Source of the DNA: Crossaster papposus
Lineage: Eukaryota; Echinodermata; Asteroidea; Velatida; Solasteridae
Direction: 5' to 3'
DNA: 64,000 nucleotides
NCBI GenBank assembly: GCA_037893245.1
Contig: JBAIAA010000516.1
Span: 372,001 to 436,000, forward strand
Position numbers and translations under genes: made by a program. Shown piece by piece: positions 11,208 to 24,335 of this stretch (the first letter of the stretch is position 1; every line of letters begins with the position of its first letter). The notes under the pieces were generated by a model, which was given only the letters and a program-made list of their open reading frames with translations, did not search any database and was not told the origin of the DNA.

Positions 11208-12130
11208 GTTAACACACGCGTTTCAAATTCGCCATAGGTTTGTGCACACAATCCCCGCCCACAAATAAGGGCATGAAGGAAAGCATGCCCCGGGAAGGGG
11301 CTGGGTGTTAGGAGATAGAGGGGGGCCTCCAGAAATGGCAAAATTAGCAATTTGACCCGGGGCATGCTTTGTTAGTATTTTATTTCGATTTTCTGAAAAT
11401 GTTAACGTTAACACACGCGTTTCAAATTCGCCATAGGTTTGTGCACACAATCCCCGCCCACAAATAAGGGCATGAAGGAAAGCATGCCCCGGGAAGGGGC
11501 TGGGTGTTAGGAGATAGAGGGGGGCCTCCAGGAATGGCAAAATTTGCAATTTGACCCGGGGCATGCTTTGTTAGTATTTTATTTCGATTTTCTGAAAAAT
11601 GTTAACGTTAACACGCGCGTTTCAAATTCGCCATAGGTTTGTGCACACAATCCCCGCCCAGAAATAAGGGCATGAAGGAAAGCATGCCCCGGGAAGGGGC
11701 TGGGTGTTAGGAGATAGAGGGGGGCCTCCAGGAATGGCAAAATTAGCAATTTGACCCGGGGCATGCTTTGTTAGTATTTTATTTCGATTTTCTGAAAATT
11801 GTAACGTTAACACACGCGTTTCAAAATCGCCATAGGTTTGTGCACACAATCCCCGCCCACAAATAAGGGCATGAAGGAAAGCATGCCCCGGGAAGGGGAT
11901 GGGTGTTAGGAGATAGAGGGGGGCCTCCAGGAATGGCAAAATTAGCAATTTGACCCGGGGCATGCTTTGTTAGTATTTTATTTCGATTTTCTGAACATTT
12001 TAACGTTAACACACGCGTTTCAAATTCGCCATAGGTTTGTGCACACAATCCCCGCCCACAAATAAGGGCATGAAGGAAAGCATGCCCCGGGAAGGGGCTG
12101 GGTGTTAGGAGATAGAGGGGGGCCTCCAGG
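11208..12130 (+). repeat. 6-mer repeat, partial copy 2
   Basis: Repeats the 10,014 block at offset 1,194, then 1,195 after an extra A at about 11,599 ('ctgaaaaatg'). Private changes are 'caaaatcgcc' (about 11,825) and 'ggggatggg' (about 11,898). Similarity to copy 1 ends when the 'gctctgttag/gtgcatac' unit type begins at about 12.15 kb. Confidence 0.6.
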
Positions 12131-12353
12131 AATGGCAAAATTAGCAATTTGACCCGGGGCATGCTCTGTTAGTATTTTATTTCGATTTTCTGAACATTTT
12201 AACGTTAACACACGCGTTTCAAATTCGCCATAGGTTTGTGCATACAATCCCCGCCCACAAATAAGGGCATGAAGGAAAGCATGCCCCGGGAAGGGGCTGG
12301 GTGTTAGGAGATAGAGGGGGGCCTCCAGGAATGGCAAAATTAGCAATTTGACC

Positions 12354-13150
12354 TGGGGCATGCTTTGTTAGTATTTTATTTCGATTTTCTGAAAATGTTA
12401 ACGTTAACACACGCGTTTCAAATTCGCCATAGGTTTGTGCACACAATCCCCGCCCACAAATAAGGGCATGAAGGAAAGCATGCCCCGGGAAGGGGCTGGG
12501 TGTTAAGAGATAGAGGGGGGCCTCCAGGAATGGCAAAATTAGCAATTTGACCTGGGGCATGCTTTGTTAGTCTTTTATTTCGATTTTCTGAACATTTTAA
12601 CGTTAACACACGCGTTTCAAATTCGCCATAGGTTTGTGCACACAATCCCCGCCCACAAATAAGGGCATGAAGGAAAGCATGCCCCGGGAAGGGGCTGGGT
12701 GTTAGGAGATAGAGGGGGGGCCTCCAGGAATGGCAAAATTAGCAATTTGACCCGGGGCATGCTTTGTTAGTATTTTATTTCGATTTTCTGAAAATTTTAA
12801 CGTTAACACACGCGTTTCAAATTCGCCATAGGTTTGTGCGCACAATCCCCGCCCACAAATAAGGGCATGAAGGAAAGCATGCCCCGGGAAGGGGCTGGGT
12901 GTTAGGAGATAGAGGGGGGCCTCCAGAAATGGCAAAATTAGCAATTTGACCCGGGGCATGCTTTGTTAGTATTTTATTTCGATTTTCTGAAAATGTTAAC
13001 GTTAACACACGCGTTTCAAATTCGCCATAGGTTTGTGCATACAATCCCCGCCCACAAATAAGGGCATGAAGGAAAGCATGCCCCGGGAAGGGGCTGGGTG
13101 TTAGGAGATAGAGGGGGGCCTCCAGGAATGGCAAAATTAGCAATTTGACC
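12354..13150 (+). repeat. 4-mer repeat, copy 1 (797 bp)
   Basis: Four units including a 200-bp one with seven G at 12,714-12,720. Shared markers with the next copy are 'ttaagagatag', 'acctggggc' (about 12,550), 'gttagtctttta' and 'gtgcgcaca'. The left limit is set by 'acctggggc' at about 12,351, which has no match at the +797 position. Confidence 0.8.
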
Positions 13151-13791
13151 CGGGGCATGCTTTGTTAGTATTTTATTTCGATTTTCTGAAAATGTTAACG
13201 TTAACACACGCGTTTCAAATTCGCCATAGGTTTGTGCACACAATCCCCGCCCACAAATAAGGGCATGAAGGAAAGCATGCCCCGGGAAGGGGCTGGGTGT
13301 TAAGAGATAGAGGGGGGCCTCCAGGAATGGCAAAATTAGCAATTTGACCTGGGGCATGCTTTGTTAGTCTTTTATTTCGATTTTCTGAACATTTTAACGT
13401 TAACACACGCGTTTCAAATTCGCCATAGGTTTGTGCACACAATCCCCGCCCACAAATAAGGGCATGAAGGAAAGCATGCCCCGGGAAGGGGCTGGGTGTT
13501 AGGAGATAGAGGGGGGGCCTCCAGGAATGGCAAAATTAGCAATTTGACCCGGGGCATGCTTTGTTAGTATTTTATTTCGATTTTCTGAAAATTTTAACGT
13601 TAACACACGCGTTTCAAATTCGCCATAGGTTTGTGCGCACAATCCCCGCCCACAAATAAGGGCATGAAGGAAAGCATGCCCCGGGAAGGGGCTGGGTGTT
13701 AGGAGATAGAGGGGGGCCTCCAGAAATGGCAAAATTAGCAATTTGACCCGGGGCATGCTTTGTTAGTATTTTATTTCGATTTTCTGAAAAT
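13151..13791 (+). repeat. 4-mer repeat, copy 2 (truncated)
   Basis: Same markers at +797, including the 7-G run at 13,511-13,517. Identity is lost at the variable cassette near 13,791 ('aaaatttt' here, 'aaaatgtt' in copy 1), so about 641 bp of 797 is retained. Confidence 0.75.
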
Positions 13792-14159
13792 TTTAACGTT
13801 AACACACGCGTTTCAAATTCGCCATAGGTTTGTGCACACAATCCCCGCCCACAAATAAGGGCATGAAGGAAAGCATGCCCCGGGAAGGGGCTGGGTGTTA
13901 GGAGATAAAGGGGGGCCTCCAGGAATGGCAAAAGTTGCAATTTGACCCGGGGCATGCTTTGTTAGTATTTTATTTCGATTTTCTGAAAATGTTAACGTTA
14001 ACACGCGCGTTTCAAATTCGCCATAGGTTTGTGCACACAATCCCCGCCCAGAAATAAGGGCATGAAGGAAAGCATGCCCCGGGAAGGGGCTGGGTGTTAG
14101 GAGATAGAGGGGGGCCTCCAGGAATGGCAAAATGAGCAATTTGACCCGGGGCATGCTTT

Positions 14160-14358
14160 GTTAGTATTTTATTTCGATTTTCTGAAATTTTAACGTTAAC
14201 ACACGCGTTTCAAATTCGCCATAGGTTTGTGCACACAATCCCCGCCCACAAATAAGGGCATGAAGGAAAGCATGCCCCGGGAAGGGGCTGGGTGTTAGGA
14301 GATAGAGGGGGGCCTCCAGGAATGGCAAAATTAGCAATTTGACCCGGGGCATGCTTTG
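14160..14358 (+). repeat. First 198-bp 'gaaatttt' unit of domain B
   Basis: The cassette at about 14,180 reads ctgaaattttaacg, one base shorter than the standard. The same shortened unit recurs near 15,180, 15,975, 16,173, 16,970, 17,567, 17,765, 18,558, 19,344, 20,746, 22,338, 23,530, 24,526, 25,721, 25,918 and 27,112, and again in domains D and E (about 47,180, 51,955, 52,948, 54,738, 55,930). Because it is copied at fixed places in the phrases it is an inherited variant, not sequencing noise. Unit edges given here are approximate. Confidence 0.75.
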
Positions 14359-14440
14359 TTAGTATTTTATTTCGATTTTCTGAAAATTTTAACGTTAACA
14401 CACGCGATTCAAATTCGCCATAGGTTTGTGCATACAATCC

Positions 14441-14466
14441 CCGCCCACAAATAAGAGGGCATGAAG
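14441..14466 (+). repeat. 2-bp insertion in one unit
   Basis: 'aaataagagggcatg' replaces the usual 'aaataagggcatg', giving a unit 2 bp longer. I saw it only once. It lies in the otherwise nearly invariant block, so it is either a private mutation or an assembly error. Confidence 0.7.
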
Positions 14467-17400
14467 GAAAGCATGCCCCGGGCAGGGGCTGGGTGTTAGG
14501 AGATAGAGAGGGGCCTCCAGGAATGGCAAAATTAGCAATTTGACCCGGGGCATGCTTTGATAGTATTTTATTTCGATTTTCTGAAAATGTTAACGTTAAC
14601 ACACGCGTTTCAAATTCGCCATAGGTTTGTGCACACAATCCCCGCCCACAAATAAGGGCATGAAGGAAAGCATGCCCCGGGAAGGGGCTGGGTGTTAGGA
14701 GATAGAGGGGGGCCTCCAGGAATGGCAAAATTAGCAATTTGACCCGGGGCATGCTTTGTTAGTATTTGATTTCGATTTTCTGAAAATGTTAACGTTAACA
14801 CACGCGTTTCAAATTCGCCATAGGTTTGTGCACACAATCCCCGCCCACAAATAAGGGCATGAAGGAAAGCATGCCCCGGGAAGGGGCTGGGTGTTAGGAG
14901 ATAGAGGGGGGCCTCCAGGAATGGCAAAAGTTGCAATTTGACCCTGGGCATGCTTTGTTAGTATTTTATTTCGATTTTCTGAAAATGTTAACGTTAACAC
15001 GCGCGTTTCAAATTCGCCATAGGTTTGTGCACACAATCCCCGCCCAGAAATAAGGGCATGAAGGAAAGCATGCCCCGGGAAGGGGCTGGGTGTTAGGAGA
15101 TAGAGGGGGGCCTCCAGGAATGGCAAAATGAGCAATTTGACCCGGGGCATGCTTTGTTAGTATTTTATTTCGATTTTCTGAAATTTTAACGTTAACACAC
15201 GCGTTTCAAATTCGCCATAGGTTTGTGCACACAATCCCCGCCCACAAATAAGGGCATGAAGGAAAGCATGCCCCGGGAAGGGGCTGGGTGTTAGGAGATA
15301 GAGGGGGGCCTCCAGGAATGGCAAAATTAGCAATTTGACCCGGGGCATGCTTTGTTAGTATTTTATTTCGATTTTCTGAAAATTTTGACGTTAACACACG
15401 CGTTTCAAATTCGCCATAGGTTTGTGCATACAATCCCCGCCCACAAATAAGGGCATGAAGGAAAGCATGCCCCGGGCAGGGGCTGGGTGTTAGGAGATAG
15501 AGAGGGGCCTCCAGGAATGGCAAAATTAGCAATTTGACCCGGGGCATGCTTTGATAGTATTTTATTTCGATTTTCTGAAAATGTTAACGTTAACACACGC
15601 GTTTCAAATTCGCCATAGGTTTGTGCACACAATCCCCGCCCACAAATAAGGGCATGAAGGAAAGCATGCCCCGGGAAGGGGCTGGGTGTTAGGAGATAGA
15701 GGGGGGCCTCCAGGAATGGCAAAAGTTGCAATTTGACCCGGGGCATGCTTTGTTAGTATTTTATTTCGATTTTCTGAAAATGTTAACGTTAACACGCGCG
15801 TTTCAAATTCGCCATAGGTTTGTGCACACAATCCCCGCCCAGAAATAAGGGCATGAAGGAAAGCATGCCCCGGGAAGGGGCTGGGTGTTAGGAGATAGAG
15901 GGGGGCCTCCAGGAATGGCAAAATTAGCAATTTGACCCGGGGCATGCTTTGTTAGTATTTTATTTCGATTTTCTGAAATTTTAACGTTAACACACGCGTT
16001 TCAAATTCGCCATAGGTTTGTGCACACAATCCCCGCCCACAAATAAGGGCATGAAGGAAAGCATGCCCCGGGAAGGGGCTGGGTGTTAGGAGATAGAGGG
16101 GGGCCTCCAGGAATGGCAAAATGAGCAATTTGACCCGGGGCATGCTTTGTTAGTATTTTATTTCGATTTTCTGAAATTTTAACGTTAACACACGCGTTTC
16201 AAATTCGCCATAGGTTTGTGCACACAATCCCCGCCCACAAATAAGGGCATGAAGGAAAGCATGCCCCGGGAAGGGGCTGGGTGTTAGGAGATAGAGGGGG
16301 GCCTCCAGGAATGGCAAAATTAGCAATTTGACCCGGGGCATGCTTTGTTAGTATTTTATTTCGATTTTCTGAAAATGTTAACGTTAACACACGCGTTTCA
16401 AATTCGCCATAGGTTTGTGCATACAATCCCCGCCCACAAATAAGGGCATGAAGGAAAGCATGCCCCGGGCAGGGGCTGGGTGTTAGGAGATAGAGAGGGG
16501 CCTCCAGGAATGGCAAAATTAGCAATTTGACCCGGGGCATGCTTTGATAGTATTTTATTTCGATTTTCTGAAAATGTTAACGTTAACACACGCGTTTCAA
16601 ATTCGCCATAGGTTTGTGCACACAATCCCCGCCCACAAATAAGGGCATGAAGGAAAGCATGCCCCGGGAAGGGGCTGGGTGTTAGGAGATAGAGGGGGGC
16701 CTCCAGGAATGGCAAAAGTTGCAATTTGACCCGGGGCATGCTTTGTTAGTATTTTATTTCGATTTTCTGAAAATGTTAACGTTAACACGCGCGTTTCAAA
16801 TTCGCCATAGGTTTGTGCACACAATCCCCGCCCAGAAATAAGGGCATGAAGGAAAGCATGCCCCGGGAAGGGGCTGGGTGTTAGGAGATAGAGGGGGGCC
16901 TCCAGGAATGGCAAAATTAGCAATTTGACCCGGGGCATGCTTTGTTAGTATTTTATTTCGATTTTCTGAAATTTTAACGTTAACACACGCGTTTCAAATT
17001 CGCCATAGGTTTGTGCACACAATCCCCGCCCACAAATAAGGGCATGAAGGAAAGCATGCCCCGGGAAGGGGCTGGGTGTTAGGAGATAGAGGGGGGCCTC
17101 CAGGAATGGCAAAATTAGCAATTTGACCCGGGGCATGCTTTGTTAGTATTTTATTTCGATTTTCTGAAAATTTTAACGTTAACACACGCGTTTCAAATTC
17201 GCCATAGGTTTGTGCATACAATCCCCGCCCACAAATAAGGGCATGAAGGAAAGCATGCCCCGGGCAGGGGCTGGGTGTTAGGAGATAGAGGGGGGCCTCC
17301 AGGAATGGCAAAAGTTGCAATTTGACCCGGGGCATGCTTTGTTAGTATTTTATTTCGATTTTCTGAAAATGTTAACGTTAACACGCGCGTTTCAAATTCG

Positions 17401-19953
17401 CCATAGGTTTGTGCACACAATCCCCGCCCAGAAATAAGGGCATGAAGGAAAGCATGCCCCGGGAAGGGGCTGGGTGTTAGGAGATAGAGGGGGGCCTCCA
17501 GGAATGGCAAAATTAGCAATTTGACCCGGGGCATGCTTTGTTAGTATTTTATTTCGATTTTCTGAAATTTTAACGTTAACACACGCGTTTCAAATTCGCC
17601 ATAGGTTTGTGCACACAATCCCCGCCCACAAATAAGGGCATGAAGGAAAGCATGCCCCGGGAAGGGGCTGGGTGTTAGGAGATAGAGGGGGGCCTCCAGG
17701 AATGGCAAAATGAGCAATTTGACCCGGGGCATGCTTTGTTAGTATTTTATTTCGATTTTCTGAAATTTTAACGTTAACACACGCGTTTCAAATTCGCCAT
17801 AGGTTTGTGCACACAATCCCCGCCCACAAATAAGGGCATGAAGGAAAGCATGCCCCGGGAAGGGGCTGGGTGTTAGGAGATAGAGGGGGGCCTCCAGGAA
17901 TGGCAAAATTAGCAATTTGACCCGGGGCATGCTTTGTTAGTATTTTATTTCGATTTTCTGAAAATGTTAACGTTAACACACGCGTTTCAAATTCGCCATA
18001 GGTTTGTGCATACAATCCCCGCCCACAAATAAGGGCATGAAGGAAAGCATGCCCCGGGCAGGGGCTGGGTGTTAGGAGATAGAGAGGGGCCTCCAGGAAT
18101 GGCAAAATTAGCAATTTGACCCGGGGCATGCTTTGATAGTATTTTATTTCGATTTTCTGAAAATGTTAACGTTAACACACGCGTTTCAAATTCGCCATAG
18201 GTTTGTGCACACAATCCCCGCCCACAAATAAGGGCATGAAGGAAAGCATGCCCCGGGAAGGGGCTGGGTGTTAGGAGATAGAGGGGGGCCTCCAGGAATG
18301 GCAAAAGTTGCAATTTGACCCGGGGCATGCTTTGTTAGTATTTTATTTCGATTTTCTGAAAATGTTAACGTTAACACGCGCGTTTCAAATTCGCCATAGG
18401 TTTGTGCACACAATCCCCGCCCAGAAATAAGGGCATGAAGGAAAGCATGCCCCGGGAAGGGGCTGGGTGTTAGGAGATAGAGGGGGGCCTCCAGGAATGG
18501 CAAAATTAGCAATTTGACCCGGGGCATGCTTTGTTAGTATTTTATTTCGATTTTCTGAAATTTTAACGTTAACACACGCGTTTCAAATTCGCCATAGGTT
18601 TGTGCACACAATCCCCGCCCACAAATAAGGGCATGAAGGAAAGCATGCCCCGGGAAGGGGCTGGGTGTTAGGAGATAGAGGGGGGCCTCCAGGAATGGCA
18701 AAATGAGCAATTTGACCCGGGGCATGCTTTGTTAGTATTTTATTTCGATTTTCTTAAAATTTTAACGTTAACACACGCGTTTCAAATTCGCCATAGGTTT
18801 GTGCACACAATCCCCGCCCACAAATAAGGGCATGAAGGAAAGCATGCCCCGGGAAGGGGCTGGGTGTTAGGAGATAGAGGGGGGCCTCCAGGAATGGCAA
18901 AATTAGCAATTTGACCCGGGGCATGCTTTGTTAGTATTTTATTTCGATTTTCTGAAAATTTTAACGTTAACACACGCGATTCAAATTCGCCATAGGTTTG
19001 TGCATACAATCCCCGCCCACAAATAAGGGCATGAAGGAAAGCATGCCCCGGGCAGGGGCTGGGTGTTAGGAGATAGAGGGGGGCCTCCAGGAATGGCAAA
19101 ATTAGCAATTTGACCCGGGGCATGCTTTGATAGTATTTTATTTCGATTTTCTGAAAATGTTAACGTTAACACACGCGTTTCAAATTCGCCATAGGTTTGT
19201 GCACACAATCCCCGCCCACAAATAAGGGCATGAAGGAAAGCATGCCTCGGGAAGGGGCTGGGTGTTAGGAGATAGAGGGGGGCCTCCAGGAATGGCAACA
19301 TTAGCAATTTGACCCGGGGCATGCTTTGTTAGTATTTTATTTCGATTTTCTGAAATTTTAACGTTAACACACGCGTTTCAAATTCGCCATAGGTTTGTGC
19401 ACACAATCCCCGCCCACAAATAAGGGCATGAAGGAAAGCATGCCCCGGGAAGGGGCTGGGTGTTAGGAGATAGAGGGGGGCCTCCAGGAATGGCAAAATT
19501 TGCAATTTGACCCGGGGCATGCTTTGTTAGTATTTTATTTCGATTTTCTGAAAATTGTAACGTTAACACACGCGTTTCAAATTCGCCATAGGTTTGTGCA
19601 CACAATCCCCGCCCACAAATAAGGGCATGAAGGAAAGCATGCCCCGGGAAGGGGCTGGGTGTTAGGAGATAGAGGGGGGCCTCCAGGAATGGCAAAATTA
19701 GCAATTTGACCCGGGGCATGCTTTGTTAGTCTTTTATTTCGATTTTCTGAACATTTTAACGTTAACACACGCGTTTCAAATTCGCCATAGGTTTGTGCAC
19801 ACAATCCCCGCCCACAAATAAGGGCATGAAGGAAAGCATGCCCCGGGAAGGGGCTGGGTGTTAGGAGATAGAGGGGGGCCTCCAGGAATGGCAAAATTAG
19901 CAATTTGACCCGGGGCATGCTTTGTTAGTATTTTATTTCGATTTTCTGAAAAT

Positions 19954-21545
19954 TGTAACGTTAACACACGCGTTTCAAATTCGCCATAGGTTTGTGCACA
20001 CAATCCCCGCCCACAAATAAGGGCATGAAGGAAAGCATGCCCCGGGAAGGGGCTGGGTGTTAGGAGATAGAGGGGGGCCTCCAGGAATGGCAAAATTAGC
20101 AATTTGACCCGGGGCATGCTTTGTTAGTCTTTTATTTCGATTTTCTGAACATTTTAACGTTAACACACGCGTTTCAAATTCGCCATAGGTTTGTGCACAC
20201 AATCCCCGCCCACAAATAAGGGCATGAAGGAAAGCATGCCCCGGGAAGGGGCTGGGTGTTAGGAGATAGAGGGGGGCCTCCAGGAATGGCAAAATTAGCA
20301 ATTTGACCCGGGGCATGCTTTGTTAGTATTTTATTTCGATTTTCTGAAAATGTTAACGTTAACACACGCGTTTCAAATTCGCCATAGGTTTGTGCACACA
20401 ATCCCCGCCCACAAATAAGGGCATGAAGGAAAGCATGCCCCGGGAAGGGGCTGGGTGTTAGGAGATAGAGGGGGGCCTCCAGGAATGGCAAAAGTTGCAA
20501 TTTGACCCGGGGCATGCTTTGTTAGTATTTTATTTCGATTTTCTGAAAATGTTAACGTTAACACGCGCGTTTCAAATTCGCCATAGGTTTGTGCACACAA
20601 TCCCCGCCCAGAAATAAGGGCATGAAGGAAAGCATGCCCCGGGAAGGGGCTGGGTGTTAGGAGATAGAGGGGGGCCTCCAGGAATGGCAAAATTAGCAAT
20701 TTGACCCGGGGCATGCTTTGTTAGTATTTTATTTCGATTTTCTGAAATTTTAACGTTAACACACGCGTTTCAAATTCGCCATAGGTTTGTGCACACAATC
20801 CCCGCCCACAAATAAGGGCATGAAGGAAAGCATGCCCCGAGAAGGGGCTGGGTGTTAGGAGATAGAGGGGGGCCTCCAGGAATGGCAAAATGAGCAATTT
20901 GACCCGGGGCATGCTTTGTTAGTATTTTATTTCGATTTTCTGAAAATTTTAACGTTAACACACGCGTTTCAAATTCGCCATAGGTTTGTGCACACAATCC
21001 CCGCCCACAAATAAGGGCATGAAGGAAAGCATGCCCCGGGAAGGGGCTGGGTGTTAGGAGATAGAGGGGGGCCTCCAGGAATGGCAAAATTAGCAATTTG
21101 ATCCGGGGCATGCTTTGTTAGTATTTTATTTCGATTTTCTGAAAAGTTTAACGTTAACACACGCGTTTCAAATTCGCCATAGGTTTGTGCATACAATCCC
21201 CGCCCACAAATAAGGGCATGAAGGAAAGCATGCCCCGGGCAGGGGCTGGGTGTTAGGAGATAGAGAGGGGCCTCCAGGAATGGCAAAATTAGCAATTTGA
21301 CCCGGGGCATGCTTTGATAGTATTTTATTTCGATTTTCTGAAAATGTTAACGTTAACACACGCGTTTCAAATTCGCCATAGGTTTGTGCACACAATCCCC
21401 GCCCACAAATAAGGGCATGAAGGAAAGCATGCCCCGGGAAGGGGCTGGGTGTTAGGAGATAGAGGGGGGGCCTCCAGGAATGGCAAAATTAGCAATTTGA
21501 CCCGGGGCATGCTTTGTTAGTATTTTATTTCGATTTTCTGAAAAT
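19954..21545 (+). repeat. 8-mer repeat, copy 1 (1,592 bp)
   Basis: Eight units, including one of 198 bp and one of 200 bp (7 G at 21,464-21,470), repeated at offset 1,592. Shared markers are 'gtctttta', 'aaaagttgc', 'gccccgagaagg', 'tttgatccgg' and 'gctttgatagt'. The left limit is a cassette difference at about 19,952 ('attgtaac' against 'atgttaac'). Confidence 0.8.
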
Positions 21546-23137
21546 GTTAACGTTAACACACGCGTTTCAAATTCGCCATAGGTTTGTGCACACAATCCCC
21601 GCCCACAAATAAGGGCATGAAGGAAAGCATGCCCCGGGAAGGGGCTGGGTGTTAGGAGATAGAGGGGGGCCTCCAGGAATGGCAAAATTAGCAATTTGAC
21701 CCGGGGCATGCTTTGTTAGTCTTTTATTTCGATTTTCTGAACATTTTAACGTTAACACACGCGTTTCAAATTCGCCATAGGTTTGTGCACACAATCCCCG
21801 CCCACAAATAAGGGCATGAAGGAAAGCATGCCCCGGGAAGGGGCTGGGTGTTAGGAGATAGAGGGGGGCCTCCAGGAATGGCAAAATTAGCAATTTGACC
21901 CGGGGCATGCTTTGTTAGTATTTTATTTCGATTTTCTGAAAATGTTAACGTTAACACACGCGTTTCAAATTCGCCATAGGTTTGTGCACACAATCCCCGC
22001 CCACAAATAAGGGCATGAAGGAAAGCATGCCCCGGGAAGGGGCTGGGTGTTAGGAGATAGAGGGGGGCCTCCAGGAATGGCAAAAGTTGCAATTTGACCC
22101 GGGGCATGCTTTGTTAGTATTTTATTTCGATTTTCTGAAAATGTTAACGTTAACACGCGCGTTTCAAATTCGCCATAGGTTTGTGCACACAATCCCCGCC
22201 CAGAAATAAGGGCATGAAGGAAAGCATGCCCCGGGAAGGGGCTGGGTGTTAGGAGATAGAGGGGGGCCTCCAGGAATGGCAAAATTAGCAATTTGACCCG
22301 GGGCATGCTTTGTTAGTATTTTATTTCGATTTTCTGAAATTTTAACGTTAACACACGCGTTTCAAATTCGCCATAGGTTTGTGCACACAATCCCCGCCCA
22401 CAAATAAGGGCATGAAGGAAAGCATGCCCCGAGAAGGGGCTGGGTGTTAGGAGATAGAGGGGGGCCTCCAGGAATGGCAAAATGAGCAATTTGACCCGGG
22501 GCATGCTTTGTTAGTATTTTATTTCGATTTTCTGAAAATTTTAACGTTAACACACGCGTTTCAAATTCGCCATAGGTTTGTGCACACAATCCCCGCCCAC
22601 AAATAAGGGCATGAAGGAAAGCATGCCCCGGGAAGGGGCTGGGTGTTAGGAGATAGAGGGGGGCCTCCAGGAATGGCAAAATTAGCAATTTGATCCGGGG
22701 CATGCTTTGTTAGTATTTTATTTCGATTTTCTGAAAAGTTTAACGTTAACACACGCGTTTCAAATTCGCCATAGGTTTGTGCATACAATCCCCGCCCACA
22801 AATAAGGGCATGAAGGAAAGCATGCCCCGGGCAGGGGCTGGGTGTTAGGAGATAGAGAGGGGCCTCCAGGAATGGCAAAATTAGCAATTTGACCCGGGGC
22901 ATGCTTTGATAGTATTTTATTTCGATTTTCTGAAAATGTTAACGTTAACACACGCGTTTCAAATTCGCCATAGGTTTGTGCACACAATCCCCGCCCACAA
23001 ATAAGGGCATGAAGGAAAGCATGCCCCGGGAAGGGGCTGGGTGTTAGGAGATAGAGGGGGGGCCTCCAGGAATGGCAAAATTAGCAATTTGACCCGGGGC
23101 ATGCTTTGTTAGTATTTTATTTCGATTTTCTGAAAAT
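21546..23137 (+). repeat. 8-mer repeat, copy 2 (1,592 bp)
   Basis: Adjacent copy of 19,954-21,545 with the 7-G run at 23,056-23,062. Identity at this offset extends a little further, to about 23,279, where 'aaaagttgc' replaces 'aaaattagc' and the array re-enters the phrase after only six units (1,194 bp). Confidence 0.8.
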
Positions 23138-24335
23138 GTTAACGTTAACACACGCGTTTCAAATTCGCCATAGGTTTGTGCACACAATCCCCGCCCACAA
23201 ATAAGGGCATGAAGGAAAGCATGCCCCGGGAAGGGGCTGGGTGTTAGGAGATAGAGGGGGGCCTCCAGGAATGGCAAAAGTTGCAATTTGACCCGGGGCA
23301 TGCTTTGTTAGTATTTTATTTCGATTTTCTGAAAATGTTAACGTTAACACGCGCGTTTCAAATTCGCCATAGGTTTGTGCACACAATCCCCGCCCAGAAA
23401 TAAGGGCATGAAGGAAAGCATGCCCCGGGAAGGGGCTGGGTGTTAGGAGATAGAGGGGGGCCTCCAGGAATGGCAAAATTAGCAATTTGACCCGGGGCAT
23501 GCTTTGTTAGTATTTTATTTCGATTTTCTGAAATTTTAACGTTAACACACGTGTTTCAAATTCGCCATAGGTTTGTGCACACAATCCCCGCCCACAAATA
23601 AGGGCATGAAGGAAAGCACGCCCCGGGAAGGGGCTGGGTGTTAGGAGATAGAGGGGGGCCTCCAGGAATGGCAAAATGAGCAATTTGACCCGGGGCATGC
23701 TTTGTTAGTATTTTATTTCGATTTTCTGAAAATTTTAACGTTAACACACGCGTTTCAAATTCGCCATAGGTTTGTGCACACAATCCCCGCCCACAAATAA
23801 GGGCATGAAGGAAAGCATGCCCCGGGAAGGGGCTGGGTGTTAGGAGATAGAGGGGGGCCTCCAGGAATGGCAAAATTAGCAATTTGATCCGGGGCATGCT
23901 TTGTTAGTATTTTATTTCGATTTTCTGAAAATTGTAACGTTAACACACGCGTTTCAAATTCGCCATAGGTTTGTGCACACAATCCCCGCCCACAAATAAG
24001 GGCATGAAGGAAAGCATGCCCCGGGAAGGGGCTGGGTGTTAGGAGATAGAGGGGGGCCTCCAGGAATGGCAAAATTAGCAATTTGACCCGGGGCATGCTT
24101 TGTTAGTCTTTTATTTCGATTTTCTGAACATTTTAACGTTAACACACGCGTTTCAAATTCGCCATAGGTTTGTGCACACAATCCCCGCCCACAAATAAGG
24201 GCATGAAGGAAAGCATGCCCCGGGAAGGGGCTGGGTGTTAGGAGATAGAGGGGGGCCTCCAGAAATGGCAAAATTAGCAATTTGACCCGGGGCATGCTTT
24301 GTTAGTATTTTATTTCGATTTTCTGAAAATGTTAA

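Larger units (their letters stand above)
1..13929 (+). repeat. Array domain A
   Basis: Characterised by frequent 'ctgaacattttaacg', 'gcatgctctgttag' linked to 'gtgcatacaa', and 'ttaagagatag'. It lacks the 'aggtatgg' and 'gggtcatgc' states that dominate later. It contains a 2,387-bp 12-mer pair (4,934-9,707), a partial 6-mer pair (about 10.0-12.1 kb) and a 797-bp 4-mer pair (12.35-13.8 kb). Domain edges are my judgement from marker states. Confidence 0.6.
13930..23500 (+). repeat. Phrase-anchored variable-length higher-order repeats
   Basis: The private motif 'aaaagttgc' starts at 13,930, 14,926, 15,721, 16,714, 17,310, 18,303, 20,490, 22,082 and 23,276. Each is followed by 'cacgcgcg' and 'cccagaaat', usually then by the 198-bp 'gaaatttt' unit and a 'gtgcatac/gggcagggg' unit followed by 'gctttgatagt'. 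Spacings are 996, 795, 993, 596, 993, 2,187, 1,592 and 1,194 bp, which is 5, 4, 5, 3, 5, 11, 8 and 6 units after correction for indels. Confidence 0.85.

Noticed and set aside
14441..14466. The 2-bp insertion as the start of a new unit family
   Set aside because: It was found once only and is not propagated to neighbours, so it is more likely a private mutation or a consensus error.
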